A DNA stretch of 38,235 nucleotides from positions 1-38,235 of the forward strand of contig JADGCQ010000028.1 of assembly GCA_015228925.1 (NCBI GenBank), written 5' to 3'. The stretch comes from Magnetococcales bacterium. GTDB lineage: Bacteria; Pseudomonadota; Magnetococcia; Magnetococcales; UBA8363. The notes below the pieces were generated by a model. It saw only the letters and a list, made by a program, of their open reading frames with translations, was not told where the DNA came from and ran no database searches. Of the stretch, positions 16,407-23,074 are shown one piece after another (the first letter of the stretch is position 1; every line of letters starts with the position of its first letter). Position numbers and translations under genes: made by a program.

Positions 16407-17771
16407 ATGGCAAACGGGTCCGTTCATGGTACGCTGGATATGGAGGATGCTCCACTTCGTGTTCGGCGTACCGTCGCCTTTCTGCGTGAGAATCATGTCT
16501 GGCATGTAATCTCGCGCAACTCCATGTCCACCAGTTGTCAGGATGCCGCCAATCGACGTAATCGCCTAGGTGCCGCTGGGATTCCCCTCCATGATGAAGT
16601 AAAATCGTTGCACATGGTGGGGTATTTCAGCGATGGCATACGTCGTCATGTGTTGTTGCATTGTCGCGCCAATGCGCGGTTCAATCTTGATGCTGCTGCC
16701 GCCGTTTTGCAGACAACACGCCCCCTTGAGCGGCTTTCCGCCGACGAACTCATGAATGAATTCGGTGCTCGATACGGCACGGTCAACCCGTTTTCCGATG
16801 CCGAGGAGTGCATCCAACTCTTTGACGAAAACATGCTGTCCCGCTATACCCCCCCACACACGATGATGACCAACGCCGGCGATCTGACATGGGCAGTCGA
16901 ATTTCGCCCCCAAGAACTCATCACCGCCCTGGGTCGTTACTCATCCAAGGTATCATTGGCGCGTATCACCGGTCGGGAAACTCAGCACCATTCCCTACCA
17001 GTCTTTGGTATCATCACCGGGAATGGCCCCGAAAGCGGAATGACCCTGTGGAAACAACTGAATGGTTTCATCTACGACTCGTTGTCTGAAGTTGACAGGC
17101 TTCATGGTGACTTATCGTATCCCAGAATATGTATTCAATCAATTCCAGAAATGGGTCTTTCCATGGAGTTAGTCCAAAGGGAGGACGATGTTTGGGGCAT
17201 CATTCAGCAAGCTGTGGGCCATTTCATCTCACAGGGAGTAACGCACATTGCTATCGCGTGCAATACGACGCAATATTTTTCTGAACGTATACGAGAGATC
17301 TGCGCACCCCATGGAGTCATTTTCATCTCTTTAGCCGACGTTACTTTGGAATACATCCGCGAAAAAAATATCGATGACATCACGATCATTGGCATACCAA
17401 TCGTCGCTGACCTCGGTCCGTACAGTGCTTATGCTCCATTAAAAGACCTGCATGTCCATCCTGTAAAAGACATCGCGAAATCCCATCTTCAGGAGTTGGG
17501 TTATATGGTCAAACAAATGGGAACCGATGCCCAGGACAGCAAAGCACTCAACAAACTTGTCCATATTATCAATTCCGGCGTCTCAACTCGCCGCGTCATT
17601 ATCGCTCTGACTGAAATCTCGGTTCTGTTGGGACGCTTTCCCAAGAAACGTCGTAACATTGGGGACAAAGAGATCATCGATCCTTTGGAATTGTATAGTC
17701 AGAAACTTGCTCGAATTTTTATTGACGCCCTGCCCAGCACCACTCCTGACACCATCGATAGCTGGGAATAA
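16407..17771 (+). CDS. YbaK-type tRNA deacylase domain fused to Asp/Glu racemase
   Basis: A 454-aa fusion. Residues ~15-132 follow the YbaK/ProX editing fold: LGAAGIPLHDEVKSLHM with Lys66 at the conserved VKTL lysine, ARFNLDAAAAVL, and the ending LSADELMNEFGARYGTVNPF. Such domains deacylate mischarged tRNAs. Residues ~198-445 are an Asp/Glu racemase domain: FGIITGNGPESGMTLWK, then IAIACNTTQYF with Cys285. The second catalytic cysteine (usually in GCTE) is replaced: VIIALTEIS has Leu401. Full two-base racemisation is therefore doubtful; one-way epimerisation, a lyase-like reaction or mere binding are alternatives. It starts 2 nt after the asparaginase stop. The fusion links aspartate chemistry to aminoacyl-tRNA quality control. 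Confidence 0.8.
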   Translation: MANGSVHGTLDMEDAPLRVRRTVAFLRENHVWHVISRNSMSTSCQDAANRRNRLGAAGIPLHDEVKSLHMVGYFSDGIRRHVLLHCRANARFNLDAAAAVLQTTRPLERLSADELMNEFGARYGTVNPFSDAEECIQLFDENMLSRYTPPHTMMTNAGDLTWAVEFRPQELITALGRYSSKVSLARITGRETQHHSLPVFGIITGNGPESGMTLWKQLNGFIYDSLSEVDRLHGDLSYPRICIQSIPEMGLSMELVQREDDVWGIIQQAVGHFISQGVTHIAIACNTTQYFSERIREICAPHGVIFISLADVTLEYIREKNIDDITIIGIPIVADLGPYSAYAPLKDLHVHPVKDIAKSHLQELGYMVKQMGTDAQDSKALNKLVHIINSGVSTRRVIIALTEISVLLGRFPKKRRNIGDKEIIDPLELYSQKLARIFIDALPSTTPDTIDSWE

Positions 17772-17823
17772 TGATCGGGTAATTTCTCGGAGCAAATCCA
17801 GCATCCTGAATTGGTAAGGTTTT

Positions 17824-17842
17824 GACTGGATTTTTTTCAGTC
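17824..17842 (+). terminator. Weak hairpin after the operon
   Basis: GACTG at 17824-17828 pairs with CAGTC at 17838-17842, with a T-run inside the loop. A wider imperfect inverted repeat (TTTCTCGGA / TCTGAGAAA) surrounds it. It is a possible but weak operon terminator. The rest of 17772-17966 shows no gene. Confidence 0.25.
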
Positions 17843-17966
17843 GATAGTGTCTGAGAAATACCTACAATGTTAACGAAAATTTGCCCCGAAAATTGATGGT
17901 CAATAGAAGATTGGATATTTCAATTAGAATAATAATATCCATCGTGGCTCCTAAAAACATTATTTC

Positions 17967-17994
17967 TTGACAACAAATGCCAAAGTTGTAAAAT
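17967..17994 (+). promoter_or_regulatory. Strong sigma70-like promoter
   Basis: TTGACA at 17967-17972 and TAAAAT at 17989-17994 lie 16 nt apart, a near-consensus pair. The start point would be near 18001, about 30 nt ahead of the small ORF at 18032. Confidence 0.55.
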
Positions 17995-18031
17995 CCTCCG
18001 TGCCGCTTACAAACCTATGCCGGAGGCTGTT

Positions 18032-18220
18032 ATGGATACACTACTCGGGAACAAAAAGTCAGCAGTTTCCATTGATCAACCGAGCTGTTTTCACAATGCG
18101 TGCAACGATGATGATCACGCTGTCGATACGAAAAAAGTGGAAACACACCACCCGAGTCATCCACCGCTACCATGGGAGGATTGCCCCTTGAAGGTACAAC
18201 ATGTCAGATTCTCACTCTGA
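18032..18220 (+). CDS. Small Cys/His-rich protein (62 aa)
   Basis: A 62-aa ORF with GGAGG 7 nt before the ATG at 18032 and a near-consensus promoter just upstream, so expression is credible; an ATG at 18017 is in frame. The protein is rich in Cys, His and Asp (CFHNACNDDDHAVD, ETHHPSHPP), which could bind a metal ion, and ends in a short basic/hydrophobic tail. I do not recognise a family. It follows the asparaginase/racemase operon in the same direction but with its own promoter. Confidence 0.4.
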   Translation: MDTLLGNKKSAVSIDQPSCFHNACNDDDHAVDTKKVETHHPSHPPLPWEDCPLKVQHVRFSL

Positions 18221-18310
18221 TGGGAGATTTCTTTTCGCATCGCAATACTCAAAGTCTGCAATGACCTGTTGAAGCAGTCCAGTAAACATTCGGTCATCAC
18301 CCTTGCCGGA

Positions 18311-18565
18311 TTATCGGCACAGGAGCGTTTTGAAGTTGCGGTCCAGCGGATAGACCCAGATGTCTTTGATTGGAACGCTTTGGATACCACAAGGGCCGAG
18401 TTTCCATCGGCCCTTGGTCTGTCCGAGGTGGTTCCAGTTGACGGCGTGATAGCAAGTACCTCGGAAACGTGGTTTTTGGACGAAGGTTTTTAGCAATACC
18501 GGGCGCATGTTGTACACGGACTGCCATTGGCCGGGAAGTCCTCTGGCCACTTTGGCCAGCATCAT
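18311..18565 (-). pseudogene. C-terminal remnant of DUF4338 (DruA/transposase-associated) protein
   Basis: About 84 codons match the C-terminus of DUF4338 proteins, as I recall the family: ARGLPGQWQSVY, RPVLLKTFV, RFRGTCYHAVNWNHLGQTKGR, and the end VKDIWVYPLDRNFKTLLCR. DUF4338 proteins are transposase-like and include Druantia DruA. The N-terminal two thirds are absent; upstream the frame breaks near KEAS and unrelated sequence begins. It is a fragment without function. It supports the view that 7600-18600 is a mobile, recombining island. Confidence 0.65.
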
Positions 18566-18659
18566 TGACGCTTCTTTTAATGGTTTTATTTAATGCTAAC
18601 ATGCCTTGGAAGACCGAAACAATCTCCTAAAGTTCCGCGATCCGTTCGGCAAGGAAAGC

Positions 18660-19379
18660 CTACCACGGCATAAAGTGGTTGATGAAGCTCATCGGACGGG
18701 TTGCGCCATTCATGTCATGACCCATGCCATGGACGGCTCCGGTCATGGCATGCATCGCTTGGGTGATCGCCTGGAGGTTTTGCGCCATGGGGGTCAGGCT
18801 GTTGAGTTGCCGTCCCATTCCGCTCATGGTGGTGTTCATCTCCAGGACGTTTTTATTCAAACTCTGAATGCTCTTTTCCATATTGCCGATGCTGTCGGCC
18901 ATGACCGATATCTTGCCACTCATGGTTTCAACGCTGTCGGCCATGTTTTGCATGTCAACCGACATGGTTTCCATGTTATCGCTGATGTACTCCAGATGGG
19001 TGGACATCAGTTCGACATTATTGGAGAGCATACCGATATTGGAAGAAAGTGATCCCATGTTGAATCCCATCTGTGGATCGATGGACGAGGCCATGATGCG
19101 AATATCCTGAGTCAGGCTGAAAATAAGAAAAAAGCCGTACATGGCCAGAATGATGAAGGAAAAAAGGGATGGATAGACGATTAATTCCCATCGGCGGGCA
19201 CTTTTGTCGAAGCTTTTGGCAAATTCGGAAAGTACTTTACCGGAGCATTCATTGCATTCGTCATAGTTGCCGACAGGGAGGAAGGGGGAGGGGTGAAGTT
19301 GCCGCTTTCCCGCTTTATTGCCGGCGCAAGGTGTCGCTGGGTTTGCCGATGCATCCGATGGTTGTTGGGTATCCGACAT
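18660..19379 (-). CDS. Membrane protein with Met-rich heptad coiled coil
   Basis: A 239-aa protein with a ~65-residue cytoplasmic N-terminus holding two close cysteines (YDECNECSG), one membrane helix (about 69-91, IVYPSLFSFIILAMYGFFLIFSL), and then a ~110-residue stretch in which Met, Leu and Ile recur every three to four residues (MSTHLEYISDNMETM, NMADSVETMSGK). This predicts a long coiled coil outside the membrane. The C-terminus ends SFINHFMPW. No enzyme motif is seen. AGGAGA precedes the ATG. It lies 108 nt downstream of the ParA-like gene on the same strand, which suggests a membrane partner or cargo for that ATPase. Specific function unknown. Confidence 0.6.
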   Translation of the reverse strand: MSDTQQPSDASANPATPCAGNKAGKRQLHPSPFLPVGNYDECNECSGKVLSEFAKSFDKSARRWELIVYPSLFSFIILAMYGFFLIFSLTQDIRIMASSIDPQMGFNMGSLSSNIGMLSNNVELMSTHLEYISDNMETMSVDMQNMADSVETMSGKISVMADSIGNMEKSIQSLNKNVLEMNTTMSGMGRQLNSLTPMAQNLQAITQAMHAMTGAVHGMGHDMNGATRPMSFINHFMPW

Positions 19380-19487
19380 GAATTACGTTTCTCCTGAGAT
19401 TTTATTCATCGCGTTGATTTTTATTCAGCAGGAAAATCCATTTCCTCTGCGAACGTCACCGCTCGCAAGGTTTGATCACACCATCAT

Positions 19488-20129
19488 TCACGTATCGACA
19501 TCGGGATAGAGTGTCTTGGCCAAATCGATGATTTCACTGGCCGCTTTGCCATCGGATCCGAGTTCAAAGACGGCTCGCCCTTCGCTGAACGAGCGGCGGT
19601 AGGCGGTCCTTTGGAAGATGCGGTGATCCAGGACAGAGACTCCAGAAAGGGTACGGAGCGCGTCTTGGGTTTCGATGGCCTCTTTCATCCCAGGATGGGT
19701 ATCGGCACGGTTGATGAACATGAAAATTTCCGGTAGGGCTTTTTTACCCGCGACCGTTTCGGCGATAATGTCCCGGAATCGTGCCGTGGACCAAACATCG
19801 GCTTGACTGGGGGGGACGGGGACAACCACACGGTCGGCCATGGCGATGGCCTGACGCATGGCCCACAGATTGGAGGCACCGACATCGACCAATACCTCGC
19901 CGACGTGCTGGCGCATGATTTTGGTCGGATTGCTATCGGGGCGGTAGATGGTGAGTTCAGGAGCAACCCCTTCTTCCATCCGTACTTCGTTTACGTCACT
20001 CAAGGTGGATTGGGGATCGAGATCGAAACAGATGACATTACAACCTTTGACGGCAAGCCATACCGCCAAGTTGAACGTGATCGTGCTTTTGCCGCAGCCA
20101 CCTTTCAGATTTCCTATGACTGTTATCAT
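19488..20129 (-). CDS. ParA/MinD-like ATPase (orphan)
   Basis: A 213-aa member of the deviant Walker A (ParA/MinD/Soj) family. Visible motifs are the deviant P-loop KGGCGKST near the N-terminus with its signature lysine, VICFDLDPQSTL (Walker A' region), VLVDVGA (Walker B), and VVVPVPPSQADVWS. It is short and has no N-terminal HTH, like the chromosome- or cargo-positioning types. No parB gene accompanies it. Instead a Met-rich membrane coiled-coil protein follows. It may position a membrane or cytoplasmic complex, or have a plasmid-type origin. AAGAGA precedes the ATG. An inverted repeat lies upstream. Confidence 0.87.
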   Translation of the reverse strand: MITVIGNLKGGCGKSTITFNLAVWLAVKGCNVICFDLDPQSTLSDVNEVRMEEGVAPELTIYRPDSNPTKIMRQHVGEVLVDVGASNLWAMRQAIAMADRVVVPVPPSQADVWSTARFRDIIAETVAGKKALPEIFMFINRADTHPGMKEAIETQDALRTLSGVSVLDHRIFQRTAYRRSFSEGRAVFELGSDGKAASEIIDLAKTLYPDVDT

Positions 20130-20182
20130 GTTTCTCTTACTACCCGAAAGCCGTCAGCCGTTGGATTTTGACTCGCCAAACA

Positions 20183-20212
20183 CCGTTTCGTGCAAGTTTC
20201 ACGTAAAACGGG
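20183..20212. promoter_or_regulatory. parS-like inverted repeat upstream of the ParA gene
   Basis: CCGTTT-CGTG and CACG-TA-AAACGG form an inverted repeat with a small bulge. Inside it, AGTTTCACGTAAAACG at 20195-20210 matches 13 of 16 positions of the bacterial parS consensus (TGTTTCACGTGAAACA). It sits about 55 nt upstream of the ParA start, so it could be an operator or partition site. Confidence 0.3.
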
Positions 20213-20261
20213 CGTTATTGCAAGACCCGATGGCGCAATGGACGTGGAATATCATGTACCC

Positions 20262-21962
20262 CTATAAAGTTTGGTGCAGGATGCGGTTGGCACGGACATC
20301 ATCCAGGTCTTGGGCCAGGGTCGATGGGGGGAGGCTGAAGGCACTGAAAACCTTGTGGCACAGGGCAACGGAGGCTTCCAGTTGCAAAGAGACGACGTGG
20401 TTGGCCCCCAGGGATTCCAGTTCTTGGACTTCCGTAACAAAATTGGAACGTGCCACAATCAACAGGTTGGCGTTCAGACGTCGAACCGTGGCAACAATGT
20501 TCCGAGTTGCCGCAGCATCGGGTATGGTGATCAGCATGGTTTTGGCGTTGGCGATCCCTGCATGATGCAATACGGCGGATTGGGTTGCGTCGCCAAACTG
20601 GATGTGGGCACCCGAGGCCAGCTCACGGCGCACAGTTTCAGGATTGGTTTCCAAAATCACGTAGGGGATGTTATGGCGGTGGGCCAATTGCTTGGCGTTC
20701 TGTCCATTTTCACCCAAACCGACGATGATCAAATGGTTTGTGAGGCGTTTGTGTGTGGGGTCCACGGGTGAACGACCGATGGCCAGACGGCGGAATATGC
20801 GCCATTGCGCCAGGGTGCGTCCCCATCGGCCAGAACGTTCCACGAGGCTTGGGGTCATGGCCATGGTCAAAATAGAGACGGCGAGGAAAAATTGATAACT
20901 GGTGGGAGAAAGCAGCCCTGCGGCAATACCCGCCTTGGCCAGAACGAAGGAAAATTCGCCAACCTGCGCCAGACATAGCCCGACAGCGATGGAAGCGGCA
21001 AAACCGGCCCCGGTAAATATCGCGGAACCAAACGTCAGAAAGATTTTAATCACGATGACGACGATGGCGACAATGATGATTTCGGTCAGATTGTCCCATA
21101 AAAAGCTGGCATCCAGAAGCATACCGACGGAGACAAAAAACAAGCTGGTAAAAATATCGCGAAAAGGGAGAACTGCGCTGAACGCCTGGTGGCTAAACTC
21201 CGACTCCGAGATGATCAAACCTGCCAGGAATGCTCCCAAGGCGAGAGAGAGACCCGCCAGGGCCGTAAGCCAAGCGATGCCAAGGCCGATGACGATGACG
21301 CTCAACAAAAACAGTTCAGGATCTCTTTGTCGCACGATGCGAAACAACATGGTGGCGATGAAACGACGGGCAACAAACCAGATCACAAGGCCGATGATGG
21401 TGGATTTCAGCAGAAAAAGGCCAAGCTCTTGAAGTGGGTGGGCCGCAGTTCCCGCCAGGAGGGGAATCAACAGCAGCATGGGGACAACAATAAGATCCTG
21501 GAAGATTAAAATGCCCATGGATGCGCTGCCATGGGTGGCTCCGGTCTCGCCGCGTTGTTGTAAAATCTTCAGGACGATGGCGGTACTGCTCAAAGTAACG
21601 AGAAAGCCGATGAAGATGGCTTGATTGCTGGGGATGGCCAAGTTCCAGGCGATGCCGCCCGCGACCATGGTGGTCATGGTGAATTGAAGACCGCCGCCGA
21701 CGAAGACGGCATGTTTCATCTCCATCAGCTTGGACAGCGACAATTCCAGTCCGATGGTGAACAGGAGCAGCATGACGCCGATTTCCGCCAGAAGATCCAC
21801 TTCCTTGATGGACGAAACCAAAGACAGTCCATGGGGACCGGCCACGACGCCGGTGATCAAAAATCCAATGATCGGGGCAACCCGAAACCGATGGCACAGC
21901 ATAACGACGGCGACGGAAAGGGAAAAAATAACCAAAAGCTCGGTCAGAACCAAATTATGCAT
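20262..21962 (-). CDS. KefB-type cation:proton antiporter (CPA2)
   Basis: A 566-aa inner-membrane protein. Residues 1-~390 form the CPA2 antiporter domain with about twelve membrane helices (for example TELLVIFSLSVAVVMLC and LLLFTIGLELSLSKLMEMK, the family's GLE segment). Residues ~405-530 form a TrkA-N/RCK nucleotide-binding domain (NHLIIVGLGENGQNAK, VILETNPETV, FGDATQSAVLHHAGI). The protein ends about 35 residues after the RCK domain and lacks a TrkA-C domain. It should exchange K+ (or Na+) for protons, gated by nucleotide or electrophile binding. It stands alone on the minus strand. Confidence 0.9.
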   Translation of the reverse strand: MHNLVLTELLVIFSLSVAVVMLCHRFRVAPIIGFLITGVVAGPHGLSLVSSIKEVDLLAEIGVMLLLFTIGLELSLSKLMEMKHAVFVGGGLQFTMTTMVAGGIAWNLAIPSNQAIFIGFLVTLSSTAIVLKILQQRGETGATHGSASMGILIFQDLIVVPMLLLIPLLAGTAAHPLQELGLFLLKSTIIGLVIWFVARRFIATMLFRIVRQRDPELFLLSVIVIGLGIAWLTALAGLSLALGAFLAGLIISESEFSHQAFSAVLPFRDIFTSLFFVSVGMLLDASFLWDNLTEIIIVAIVVIVIKIFLTFGSAIFTGAGFAASIAVGLCLAQVGEFSFVLAKAGIAAGLLSPTSYQFFLAVSILTMAMTPSLVERSGRWGRTLAQWRIFRRLAIGRSPVDPTHKRLTNHLIIVGLGENGQNAKQLAHRHNIPYVILETNPETVRRELASGAHIQFGDATQSAVLHHAGIANAKTMLITIPDAAATRNIVATVRRLNANLLIVARSNFVTEVQELESLGANHVVSLQLEASVALCHKVFSAFSLPPSTLAQDLDDVRANRILHQTL

Positions 21963-22015
21963 GGAGGTATTGGTAACTCCGTCACATTTTAATGATAAAA
22001 AACCATTGCGGGGGG

Positions 22016-22042
22016 GCCGGGGGGATCATCTCCCCCCCCGGC
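22016..22042. repeat. G-rich intergenic hairpin, copy 3
   Basis: GCCGGGGGG pairs with CCCCCCGGC around a short loop. It lies between the Kef start and the DHH stop, where it could terminate the DHH gene. Read on the minus strand it resembles the copy at 6820. Confidence 0.5.
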
Positions 22043-22065
22043 GGGATTTGGGAGGCTTTTCGTTT

Positions 22066-23004
22066 TCAACCATCCAGTGTGATTTGGGCGATCAATTCCT
22101 GGAGGGTCGCATCGGCACGCTCATTATCGATTTGGCAGGTTCCCGCATTGAGGTGACCACCCCCCCCATATTTCAAAGCCAGTTCGCCAACGTTGGTCTT
22201 GGAATCCCGTTTGAGGATCGATTTACCGATGGCAAAGACGGTATTCTGTTTTTGAAACCCCCAGAGGGCATGGATGGAAATATTGCACTCGGGATGGAGG
22301 GCGTAGATCATGAAACGATTACCGGCCCAGATGGTCTCTTCGTTGCGCAGATCCAGAACGACAAGATTATCATACCGTGTGGAACAATCCAAAATCTGTT
22401 GCCTGAATTTTTTTTCATGTTCAAAAAAGACATCCACCCGTTCTTTGACATCGGGAAGCCGTAGGATATCCTCGATGGGTTTGTCTCTACAGTAGTCGAT
22501 CAACTGCATCATCAACTGGTAGTTGGACAGGGTGAAATTTCTGAAGCGTCCCAGACCCGTCCGGGCATCCATCAAGAAGTTCATCAACACCCACCCTTTG
22601 GGATTGAGAATTTCATCGCGGGAAAACTGGGCGGAATCCCCCTTGTCCACGGCGTCCATCATGTCGGTGGAGATTTTGGTCAGGACGGAGGCCCCACCAT
22701 AATAGTCATACACAACCCGTGCGGCAGAGGGTGCCCTGGGATCGATGACATGGTTATCGGGTTTTTCCCCACCGCGGCGAATGGTTTCGCTCAGATGGTG
22801 GTCAAAAGCCAAGTAAACCCCCTCGACATAGGGGAGGTTGGTCGAAATATCGCGGTTGGTGATATCGATTTTTCCGTCCTGCATATCCTTGGGATGGACG
22901 AATTTGATCTCATCGATCATGTCCAGTTCTTTGAGGATCACGGCGCACACCAAGCCATCAAAGTCGCTTCGGGTGACAAGCCGGAATTTCTTTTTCGGGT
23001 TCAT
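22066..23004 (-). CDS. DHH-family phosphoesterase
   Basis: A 312-aa DHH/DHHA1 protein. The DHH part shows VTRSDFDGLVCAVIL (metal-binding DxD region) and LAFDHHLSE. The DHHA1 part ends with GGGGHLNAGTCQI, the substrate-binding glycine motif. Related enzymes are exopolyphosphatases, nanoRNases and cyclic-dinucleotide phosphodiesterases; the exact substrate cannot be told. GAAGGAG precedes the ATG at 23004, which is preferred over the ATG at 23040. It follows rlmKL with a 70-nt gap. Confidence 0.85.
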   Translation of the reverse strand: MNPKKKFRLVTRSDFDGLVCAVILKELDMIDEIKFVHPKDMQDGKIDITNRDISTNLPYVEGVYLAFDHHLSETIRRGGEKPDNHVIDPRAPSAARVVYDYYGGASVLTKISTDMMDAVDKGDSAQFSRDEILNPKGWVLMNFLMDARTGLGRFRNFTLSNYQLMMQLIDYCRDKPIEDILRLPDVKERVDVFFEHEKKFRQQILDCSTRYDNLVVLDLRNEETIWAGNRFMIYALHPECNISIHALWGFQKQNTVFAIGKSILKRDSKTNVGELALKYGGGGHLNAGTCQIDNERADATLQELIAQITLDG

Positions 23005-23074
23005 GGGTGCTCCTTCGACATCCAAAATGGGGTTAGTCACTGCGTCCTATAACATACCGAAAAAAGAAATGAAT

